From: Paragonimus skrjabini miyazakii
Lineage: Eukaryota; Platyhelminthes; Trematoda; Plagiorchiida; Troglotrematidae
DNA: 64,000 nucleotides
Reading direction: 5' to 3'
Assembly: GCA_014338405.1 (NCBI GenBank)
Contig: JTDE01000173.1
Span: forward strand, 182,047-246,046
Position numbers and translations under genes: made by a program. Position 1 is the first letter of the stretch. Every line of letters starts with the position of its first letter. The notes beneath the pieces were generated by a model. It was not told the DNA's origin and did no database searches. It saw only the letters and a program-made list of their open reading frames with translations. This document shows positions 13,259 through 22,065 of this stretch, one piece after another.

Positions 13259-13395
13259 AACAAAGTAATGCCGGGATAAAAGAGGTGTCAGTGTAAAAAG
13301 AAGAGTACCGTGGAAAAAAAGAGGTATCTGGATAAAAAAAAGTTTATCAGGGTTAAGAAAGTGTCGAGATAAAAATAAGTGTAAAAAAGGGATTA
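13259..13395 (+). repeat. degenerate A-rich tandem repeat, period about 20
   Basis: Successive units of the type GG(A)TAAAA-AGAGGTGTC recur with a spacing of about 17-23 bases, each with an A run followed by a G-rich step (AGAGGTGTC, AGAGTACCG, AGAGGTATC, AGTTTATCAGG, AAGTGTCGAG). It follows the primer-site-like sequence. Confidence 0.5.
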
Positions 13396-15654
13396 CAAGT
13401 AGATGGGCGAAGAACCCGCAGGCACTCTATGTACCTTGGCAACATGAGCACTAGCCGGCTTGTAGAGGGTATGGAGCACCGTGGACGGTGCTCAATGAAG
13501 AGGGGAGTTGTGTAATGTGCGACCGAAACCAGCAGGCGCGCACTAGTTGAAGTTGAATTGGTGACGAAGCGTGCTGCTGTGTTGTCGGCGCCGTTTTTGT
13601 TATCGTTTGTGTAAGTCCTGTGCATGGCTTACTGGGCCTTTGGTTCATACTTGTTCTTGTTGTCGTTTTTTACGGGATTGTTGCTGGAACCCCTTACTTC
13701 GAAAGAACACTGTCCCCTGGTATCTCCACATTACCCTAAAGTTGGTCCGTAATTGTAACGGACAACCCGAGGAGAAACAGTCGGCTTTCATGTTACAACT
13801 TCATTCCTCTGATCCGAATTAAGACGCCTAATCCACTTGGCCGACGTTTTGATGGGTAGTTGCAATACGGTGATATAAAAAGTATTTACATATATAATCA
13901 GTTCGACACGTGATAGAACAAACATCAATTACTCAGGGTCACAATGTATAGAACAGTAATAGGCGTCAAACTGATCGTGTGGGTCTAAGGATAGCACCAA
14001 CGAGGTAATATCAGTTATGCTTAGCAAGGAAATCGGAAATCGGCTAGTCATCGGGGCATGCACACTGAGTATTGTGTGAGATGAGAAATTCACTGAGGTA
14101 AACTTGATAACCGTGTTAGATCGTCAAATGAGGTTTGAAAACCACTTTCGTAAGTGTGAAGAAAATCATGTGATCAGAACAGAACGCAAGGATTAGAAAG
14201 AATGTCAACATGTTTTTTATACAGATACCGAAATTGCTAACGGTGGACCAGCAATGAAGTTGTGTTCCAATTTACCCTTCTTTTTCTCTGTTGTTTTCAT
14301 GTTAGCTCCAGAGAGAACGGTTCTAGGCCCTCTTGAACAAACGGACACGTTAAATCCTACAAACTACTGCCTCATAGGACACGAACGTTTTCAGCAAACG
14401 CCATTGAGAGACACGTACGCGACCAGGTGATTACATGAAAAACTAGATATTGTCGTTTTGTATGGTTACCGACGTCTGTAGACTCATTCGGAGAAAAATG
14501 TCATCTGATTCAATCCAGTGCAGTTGCGTCACACGGACTACTAATTGACCGTCACAATATCTGTCTGAGACAACGGACTGAGCACAGACTCAGGTAACAC
14601 CAGCATACCTATTCATGTAGAAAGAAGACAAGTTTGGCCGTTTCGAAAATATATTGCGAAAACACCAGCAAGTGATGCTAATATTTCACATAACTGCTGA
14701 GTCTCGGGGACTTTATCCTCCTGCCAACGTTTTGCATTCAAACAAATGTGGATCACACAAATAGAACACTTCCATTGCATCGGCCGGCAGCTTGTATATC
14801 TGTCCACTGAGTTACTTTACACTGCGACTCTAAGTTCACAGCAGTATGGAGCTGAATACTAAGCAGTACAGCCAGCATGAACAGTTACGACTGATGTCTG
14901 ATACAGCATTATGCGTAACTCAATAAACGAGGATAAATAGGGAATATAACGCTGGTTGTTAGCAAAATCTGTTCTGCTTTTGAAGATCCTGAACAAACGC
15001 TACTGTCTGTGTTTTCGTTTTGCTTGATTACTCTGTAATTCATACGGGCTAATAGGATTCGTGTAGTTTAGGCTCAACAATCAATTATGCACGCTAGCCA
15101 CTGCGATTGTCTAAGCTGCATTTGTACGTAGCCGATTGCATAACAAATTGCATGACTAAATGGGGCGTGAATACCACTGGTCTACCTCTTGGGTTCATGA
15201 ACTGGACACCAAATTCCTGTGACAGTTCTGATTAGAGTCCGTGGTAAGCACTCCGTTTAATGCCGGATTAGTTGCTTCTCCAACCTTTCTCCTATCATGA
15301 CAGAAGCAATGACCAACCGCTTGCCAGTTGCTAGGTCAAATCCAAATTCATTGCAATAAATCTGAGCTTTAATGAACTGGAATATGGTCTGTTCTTTGGT
15401 CGCTTATCGCACACAAACTGACTGTACTCCACATTCAGTTTTTCTGGAAAATTCGAGTCGAAGTCAATTATTAGAAACTGAAATAATTCATATTGTGCTA
15501 TCCTGAAGAGAACTATGAATTTCTGGTTTGGATAAACCAAATGCTTGTCTTAATTATCACCTTAAGTCAGTATTTCTACTATTACAGTCACGTTCCCGTA
15601 AAACAAACGGTAAGCAATAAATCGTATTGTAACTGGAAGGCAATTTATTCGAGA
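13396..15654. other. intergenic, no gene recognised
   Basis: No recognisable gene. Short overlapping frames on both strands between 13350 and 13820 do not match a family. The second copy of the 34-bp direct repeat is at 13864-13895. The frames at 14613-14807 (-) and 15331-15540 (-) are unrecognised. Confidence 0.4.
13864..13895 (+). repeat. 34-bp direct repeat, copy 2
   Basis: Partner of 12984-13017, about 880 bp downstream in the same orientation. The sequence after it does not resemble the sequence after copy 1, so this is not a complete second LTR. Confidence 0.55.
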
Positions 15655-16350
15655 CACACTGATGCTTAAACGGCAACATGGATTTCGAAAGGAATTCTCA
15701 TGTATTGCCCAGTTTCCTACCGTTCGGCAATATTTGACAGAGGCAACCCAGCTGTTGCGGTTTTTCTAGACATCCTAAAGGCTTTTGACTGAGTGAACTA
15801 CATAATTCTCCCCCTGAAATGTCGTAATTATGATACCAAAACTCCTCAGTTCTTGTGGCTCACCGACAACCTCCAAGGTCACCACTTCAGTATAAAAGTG
15901 AACGGGACTTTCCGGATTGGTATTGTGCGTCCAAAGGTTTGTCACAACGTTCCATACCAAAACCTCTATATTATGCCGATGGCAGTAGAATTTGGCATAT
16001 AGTAGACAGTGTGAGTGAAAGTGATGAGGTACAGAGTGATTTAAACATACTACACCGTTCAGCCACAAAAAACCGCCTTACGTTTAATGCATCTAAATTT
16101 AGAGTGATGCATCTCTGTCTTGTAGGCTGAAGCGATTGCTTTCTGGAGGGTGAAAACACGCAACATGTGAGAGGGAATTCGGCGCAATCGTTTCAAGTGA
16201 ATTTAGGCTGTGTTCCTACAATATGTGAGTAGCCAAAAATATCAACTCATTACTTAGCTCACCTATCGCTGTGTCTAGACAGTTACACTCGAATTGTTTC
16301 ATTTTCACGTTCAGTTCACAATTGTACCCCTATCCTTAACTGAATGACCA
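15655..16350 (+). mobile_element. CR1/jockey-like LINE reverse transcriptase relic
   Basis: A decayed reverse-transcriptase domain. Reading across frames gives, in order: KRQHGFRKEFSC (the QHGFR motif that opens the LINE RT palm), VAVFLDILKAFD followed by a stop (the first catalytic Asp motif, FLDFSKAFD in active copies), FLWLTDNLQG and IKVNGTF (the Y-L-x-x-R-Q-x-V and NG region), DWYCASKGLSQRSI (equivalent of the SGVPQGS loop), a short YADGSRIW (equivalent of the YADD box, second Asp replaced by Gly), and SDLNILHRSATKNRLTFNAS followed by VMHL (the thumb start). Three frames are needed and there are internal stops, so it is inactive. It may come from the same family as the endonuclease relic at 1100-1978, but the two are 14 kb apart. 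Confidence 0.75.
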
Positions 16351-16879
16351 AGATGTTTTTTCTTGATTTGTGAAGGACGTCAATACAATTGTGAACGTAC
16401 AACATAATGTGACAAAATGGGTCAGGACACTGCGTTCTATGACTTACTCAGTTAGTTTGCCCTAACTGAAGAGTTATGAACACATCAGAAGAGACTTGAG
16501 TTTAGTATATATGGTGTCTTTTATCAGTCCTAACATTGGTTAGGAGAAAGATGTGTCTAGCAAAGATAGCGATTTCCGGGATTACTTGATTAAGTCACAA
16601 AATCTATTGAGCCAGTTGACTTGCAGAAAAGTCTTCTCGCGTTCAGTTGTATCTGATCTAGACCAATCAACCTGTTTGTCGTAACTGAGTCATCGACAGT
16701 TGAATTTAAGCCTAGGCCAGATGCGCATATCAGGGACACTAAACAGTGTACTCAAATAATTTGGTTATCGCAATCATTGCGTCAGAATGGTGGATATTAA
16801 GCTCCTCTCTGACATTTTTCCTCAGACCTTTTGTTTCAAAGTCACTGTCTTGTTACCTGTCTGAAACTGAATTAACCTT
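16351..16879. other. intergenic, nothing recognised
   Basis: Separates the LINE reverse-transcriptase relic from the first PLE arm. No gene or repeat was identified. Confidence 0.4.
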
Positions 16880-17440
16880 CCAACTCGACTTCAGTATTGT
16901 GTTTACGGTTAACTGGATGAAGTATCCGTTTCTGCGACTTCTTTTTGTGTATGCTCATTTACTTATTTCTGTGGAACTAGTTACGTGGGTCGCACGACCA
17001 GACGCTTATCTGAGCATATCCATGACCATCATTCAGCCCGGATCAGTAGCAGAGTCACCAAGACAATTACGAGCGCAATTGTTGCACACCTCGTTGTTAC
17101 ACATCATACTGCCAGCCTAGACTCATCTCTTCTTTTGAGTTACCGAGTCAACGGCGCTCACTCAAAAGCTGTTAGATGCTGAATTTTAACCACAGTTGAA
17201 TCGATTGGAATTCTCCTAACTAATCCACCCTTGTCCTCAGAGAAGCGCTTTGTTTAGACGTTGAAGTTGCCATGGCCGACCAACCACATCACGACCGATC
17301 AAAGCACCACGGTTTCATTTGTGTCATAATGATGACGTAATCGGATCAAGATGGTGTCTTCGTGTGTGCCCATGATGTATCTGACCCCATTTGAACTTGC
17401 TACTGGTTTTTGTTCGTTTCGCTCTGACAACTCTGTTTCA
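16880..17440 (+). mobile_element. Penelope-like element 3' end, + copy, left arm of inverted repeat
   Basis: Contains an open GIY-YIG endonuclease module at about 16944-17182. It begins FCVCSFTYFCGTSYVGRT, then TRRLSEHIHDHH, then VTKTITSAIVAH and a TAG-free run to a stop at 17180-17182. The PLE hallmarks are the VxSFTxxCG lead-in, the YVGRTTRRLS helix and the basic-His segment. The second Cys of the usual CSC pair is kept but the first is Tyr-Phe, a likely mutation. The next 260 bases are 3' untranslated sequence, with features such as CATGGCCGACCAACCACA. The whole arm recurs in reverse complement at 17512-18074. No RT domain is attached. Confidence 0.8.
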
Positions 17441-17450
17441 GAAAACAATA

Positions 17451-17504
17451 GTGTAGCGAACAAGCTCGTTTTCGGTTATTCATCATCAGGCTAATTACAT
17501 AACA
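17451..17504. repeat. 54-bp repeat S in the spacer of the PLE inverted repeat
   Basis: GTGTAG, then CAAGCTCGTTTTCGGTTAT, then ATCATCAGGCTAATTACATAAC. A second copy lies in reverse complement at 18124-18177. On the minus strand it reads CTGATGA (17489-17483), nine bases, then GAAAAC (17473-17468), the order of a hammerhead core, though the nine-base insert does not make a clear stem II. PLE terminal repeats are known to carry hammerheads; this copy may be such a terminal repeat. Confidence 0.6.
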
Positions 17505-17511
17505 ATTTATA

Positions 17512-18074
17512 TGAAGCAGAGTTGTCAGGGCGAAACGGACACAAACAAGTAGCTAGTTTGGATGAGGTCAGACACGTCATCGGCACACACGGAAACAACG
17601 TTTTGGTACGATTACGTCATCATTATGATGCCAGTGGAACCATAACGGTTTGATCGGTCATGGTGTGTGTGGTTGGCCATGGCAACTTCAATGCCTGAAC
17701 AAAACGCTTTCGTGCACACAAGGGTGGATTTCATGATCGAATTCCAATCGCAACGGCTGTGGCTAAAATTCGGCATCTGACAGCTTTTTAGTGACTGGCG
17801 TTGACTCGGTAAAGCGGATGAAAACAGGAGTCCGGGTTGACAGTATGATGTGTATCAACGAGGGGTGAAGCAATCGCGCTCGTAATTGTCTTGGTGACTC
17901 CGCAGCTGATCCAGGCTGGATGATGCTCACGGATACGTTCAGATAAACGCCTGGTCGTGCGACCCACGTAACTAGTCCCACAGGAACAAGTAAATGAGTA
18001 TACACAGAAAGAAGCCGCAGAAACGGGCATTTTATCCTTTAACCCTAAACACAAAACTGGAATAAAGTTGATAC
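17512..18074 (-). mobile_element. Penelope-like element 3' end, - copy, right arm of inverted repeat
   Basis: Reverse-complement partner of 16880-17440. On the minus strand the open frame 18054-17788 encodes CVYSFTCSCGTSYVGRTTRR, a textbook PLE GIY-YIG core with the CSC pair intact, followed by LSERIREHHPAWI and VTKTITSAIASPLVDTHH. This is the best preserved endonuclease copy in the window. After its stop at about 17788 the 3' untranslated part runs to 17512. The spacer of about 70 bp between the two arms holds repeat S, and a second S lies upstream at 18124-18177. There is no RT domain, so this is another 5'-truncated copy. Confidence 0.85.
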
Positions 18075-18123
18075 AGACGCATAAGTTTACAGCGTAGAAT
18101 GTTCGTAGAATGTTTCATATTAA

Positions 18124-18177
18124 TGTTATGTAATTGGCATGATAGTGTATAACCGAAAACGAGCTTATTACCTACAC
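18124..18177. repeat. 54-bp repeat S, second copy
   Basis: Reverse complement of 17451-17504, with about nine differences. It lies on the 5' side of the minus-strand PLE copy, so that copy is flanked by S in inverted orientation. The hammerhead-type core is damaged here (CATGATA in place of CTGATGA). Confidence 0.6.
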
Positions 18178-20799
18178 AATTTTTCGATGACTACCTTGGG
18201 GATTTTTAGCCATTTATTTTTTTACTTCCAAACAATCTAACATGAATTTAGAAGTGAGTAGAAATTCGTATTTTTCTTTAATCTGTATATTTTCTTGGAA
18301 TCTCGTGAGGCGTACAACATATTCGACTCAGTAAGCTGGAGACAAACATGAAGAGTGAAGAAACCTAGAGATTTACATCCATCGTAAAGCGCTTCTTTGA
18401 AATTCACGTCAGCCACATGTGTATAATGATAATAAATAGAAAAGTTACAATCTCTGTTTTTAAAAAAGTACTGTTCATTTTTTGTTTTCGGTATTGTAGT
18501 AAAATACAAGACTCAGTTTCACTGCTAAAGATATTTCACGTCAGATGATGTTTCCTTCCTTCTTGATTAACTGTTCACGTCATATGTGTGGTGCATCAGT
18601 AGTTGTTTGCCTACGACTGGATTATAGTCGATGATTTACATATACTGACCACAAATTGCATCATCATTCAACACACACACACACACAAACACTGTCAAGT
18701 TTCACAAAACTTCATTCTTCCTCAAATGACCGATATAGGTGTAGGCCTATTTTAGAACTGCTCGTGACTCTCAGGATTACCTTCCATTTTTCGTCCTAGT
18801 GAGTTGTTCAGTGTAAAATACGGTTCCATACGCACGGTTTGATACACACATACAATGTAAATGACTCCGCTATATATACATATATATTACGTTATAAAAT
18901 TATTCACAATCAGGTGAGATCCTTATACAACACTGATCCATACTGCAGTGCTTCTGCAACGGAAATCCCCAAAAGAATGATCGGCTAACTATAAGGAACA
19001 CTGCTTCAGAAACTGTTGAACAGCGTGCGCTTAAATTCCGGTTGGAAAACTCCACCTCCTTATCCCGTGGAGAAATCGCTTTTCCAATTTGCAACGCCTT
19101 TGTAATGTCTACCCTTTTATAGCAGTCTTAACCAAGTTCATTAGACTGTTTCAAGTTTATTCGAGATATGTTTGTCTTTCTCCCGAAACTGGGCGGGTAG
19201 ATCCTTCGTTGAATACATATCAATGGCGCACGTGGGCCAGATAGTCTAGTAAAACAACTATTACTACGATGATATTAGTAACGATACACTCCTGTTTTTA
19301 TTGTGTATTTAGTCCCGACCAAATATGGGCTGGCATTCTACAATGAAAGGCTTCAGGAAAGTTTGGAGTTATGGCTTGGTGCGAATGTCGAAACACACTA
19401 TCTGACTTTACCGAACCTAGAAAATCGATGAGCAAAAAGTGATGATGACCTAATACATCGTTTATTTGTTGTTTGTTCTGGCGAGTCTGTTGCTCTCCGT
19501 TCAATATATGATAATGTATTAAGGCTTGTAGGAAAGACAGCTAGATCGACTCAAAACAAACTGTGACACGCTATTTTTTTTTAAATTCTCATCCTTCAAC
19601 CTTCACGTGTTCGAACGTGGCGGGCATTTAGAGGAAAATAGTGGTTGTTAACGGGGTGGGAAGGGCAGCCAAGTATGGTTTCATCCGAATACATAAAGAA
19701 CAGGGAAATGCACACCTTGGGAACGCCGATGAAATGCAAACACTTAGATTGAACAGAACATCTTACTTCACTTCAGTGTTTTTCAACAAAATGATCGATT
19801 AGATACAGTGGCAGTTTTATCAAGGCACGTATGAAGCAAACAGTTAAACGAAGAACTGCTAACTTCGAATCAGTCTGATAGACATTTTATGAGTACACCA
19901 AATTTGTTTGGTTTACCAGTTTATACACTTCTCACTGGTTAAATATTCTTAACCTTTGCTTAGTTTAAACCAAAATGTCAGGAAAATGAGGCCAGCTCGG
20001 AACCATAAGAATCAAAGTGCAGAAGGTTTACGGCTGCAGATTCACTTTAATTAACGCGCAGGCCGGTATAACTTACGATGCGGTTAATTACAAACGTTAT
20101 CAGTTTTCTGTATGGTTTGGTCATATCTTCTTGATGAGTGCAATATGAAGAAAGTTTGGCGGAACTAAAGCGGTCTGCAAACTACAAATCATCACACACG
20201 ATCAAATTGGTGGGTTTTTGCAGTGTCTAACCAACACAGAGTGATTAATTCTGTGTTTCCCATGGGTGGTCGCTAAAAGAGAGGCGCTTCAACAACTCGA
20301 TTGGAATCGCTATTTTTAAGACCAAGTGTTCAATCATATCAATGGGTGCATCTTAGCTTTGCTGCACTCAAAATCGATTAGTAGTTTACATTTATAGTAA
20401 AAGCAAATCAAATTTTGAATTACCCGTTTGAGACACAGCAAAGGCATACTTTGTAAATGAATGAGAACAGAGGAATTAGAACTTATAACTGAACGCTTAT
20501 TTTTAATCAGTCAAGTTATGATTACAGTCAGACAGCATAAAAACCACGATATAATTCTCGAGCACTAACGTGTTCATAAAAAATGAAAGACCAATCATTT
20601 TGGGAGAAAATACATGTGTACATACATTTGTTACAAAAAGAATTTTAATGTTGAAATTCTTTTCTTCAACTTTTAGGACTCTAAAGAAGTTGTACACTAT
20701 GCCAAACAGGCAACTGATTATATCGCTGTTTGACGATGAATCCAACACTAGCCATATACTGTACTAAACGGTGAGGAATATGTGCTAGTGAGTGCTAGT
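18178..20799. other. intergenic, no gene recognised
   Basis: Short unrecognised frames (18237-18509, 18900-19094 and 19298-19504, all minus). Contains a CA microsatellite and a TATATATACATATATAT tract near 18871-18888. Confidence 0.4.
18670..18688 (+). repeat. (CA)n microsatellite
   Basis: About nine CA units in a row, ending in AAACAC. Confidence 0.9.
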
Positions 20800-20804
20800 A
20801 GATA

Positions 20805-20840
20805 AGCTTACCGTTTGCTGCGTTAACTACTCATCAGAGT
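20805..20840 (-). ncRNA. hammerhead-like motif, very degenerate
   Basis: The minus strand reads CTGATGA (20837-20831), GTAGTTAACGCAGC, then AAACGG. It resembles the motif at 10325-10362 (GTC-TTAACGAGA followed by GAAA), but the GAAA is broken. It stands about 735 bp upstream of the TATA-like box at 21572 and has no clear partner. Low confidence. Confidence 0.2.
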
Positions 20841-21571
20841 GTTATAGGAAATGTACAGAAATAGAACTTGATACGAACTTTCTAGTTCATTCCATTTCCA
20901 GTTTCATTAAATCAAATGATTAATAGGATAACTGCTATCATATCTGCGATATCACTGTTACATCATGGGGGTTAGTTCAGATCTGGGTAGGTGAGAAGAT
21001 AATGACAACATGCCCATAACTCTTGGGAGCGTTACTAAATGGGCTCGCTTGAACTCACAAATTTTAATTTAACTCAAACTTGATCAATAAAATGTGTCTT
21101 GATATACAAAACCCAGGTATTATGACGAGTCGAGTCTCGGTTTTGCACAACCCACACAAATGAATTAGCTGTGGTCGTGCTTTAAATGTCCTCGTACGAT
21201 ACATGTTTTTCAATTATCTTGTCCTCTTTCTGATTGGTCCATTTTATTGAAATTAACATTGCTTAAATATGATTGGTGAAAGTCAATCACACAGGCGTGT
21301 TGTTTGACGAAGAATAAATTTCTTCAAACAATTGAGTCTTTTCGGAAGCCGAGTTAACGCTAATAGTAATCTGAAAATCCTAGCGTTACTGGAGACTGTG
21401 AACCTGAACAGACTTGTCAATGTACATCATATGACACCTGCTGTCAAGGCCGTCCATTACTTTCATTTCATTGGTTAGTTTCGCAATCACTCTCGCTGTG
21501 TCAAGAGCCATAATGTATTCGTCTGCGACTGGACAGGATATAGACGACGTCGTTGCTTAATGCTGCACAAT
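20841..21571 (+). other. upstream flank of the M1 aminopeptidase gene
   Basis: No gene recognised. This stretch would include the distal promoter of the aminopeptidase gene. No transcription-factor site can be named from sequence alone. Confidence 0.4.
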
Positions 21572-21580
21572 TATATAAAT
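21572..21580 (+). promoter_or_regulatory. TATA-like box of the M1 aminopeptidase gene
   Basis: TATATAAAT is a good match to the eukaryotic TATA consensus. A start site about 25-30 bases downstream would fall near 21603-21608, giving a 5' untranslated region of about 230 bases before the ATG at 21837. Positional inference only; an upstream exon or a spliced leader acceptor cannot be excluded. Confidence 0.4.
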
Positions 21581-21615
21581 ACACACATCTATGCACGTAA
21601 ACTCGCGTGTATCCC

Positions 21616-21837
21616 ATGTGCATTACAATCACTGACTACCGTGCCAATCACTTTATCACTAACCAGCTCAGTAGTTACGAGAGTTGTGCTTCATTATCCA
21701 ACAGACACCAATCGAGACCCACTAATTTTAATGTGAACGTTTCAAACACAAAGAACGACAGCTTTGCAAAGTTTTCAACTAACCCATCAATCAGTCAACC
21801 AGGCCACCAGATATACGTTCCGTGCAGCAAAGACTAA
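21616..21837 (+). other. upstream open reading frame ending in TAATG overlap
   Basis: An ATG at 21616 opens 73 codons without a stop. The frame ends at TAA 21835-21837, whose last A is the first base of the presumed aminopeptidase start codon (TAATG). The peptide has many Ser, Asn and Thr and no recognisable domain. It could be a translational control element or simply 5' untranslated sequence that happens to be open. A shorter upstream ATG at 21591 lies before the likely transcription start. Confidence 0.4.
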
Positions 21838-22065
21838 TGTCCACCTCCCCGGAAGTCGAAAAATTGACCAAAAACCCTCCAGTCAACTCTATGTCAGACG
21901 GACAAACCGATGTGAGTTTTTCTGAGGGAAGAGCCAGGCGGCGTAGACATGTGCGCGTTCAACTCGGACTTTTCTACGGTATTATCACCCTACTACTCAT
22001 CCTACTGTTGTTTGCCACTGGAATGGCTGTCTACTATGGCGTTTCTTATCAGTGCTGTGAAAAAC
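21837..22065 (+). CDS. M1 aminopeptidase N-like, exon 1 (membrane anchor)
   Basis: First coding exon of a type II membrane metallopeptidase of the M1 (aminopeptidase N) family. The ATG at 21837 is the first ATG in this frame; the frame is open a few codons further up but only from a GTG. The 76 full codons encode a polar tail (residues 1-33), a basic cluster RARRRR (about 32-37) and a hydrophobic helix LFYGIITLLLILLLFATGMA (about 45-64), then a Cys pair (CC, residues 73-74). Positive charge before the helix predicts cytosolic N-terminus and extracellular catalytic part, as in this family. The exon stops at AAAAC followed by a GTAAGT donor, phase 1. Joining to exon 2 rests on phase and order, so the link across 33.7 kb is an inference. 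Confidence 0.8.
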
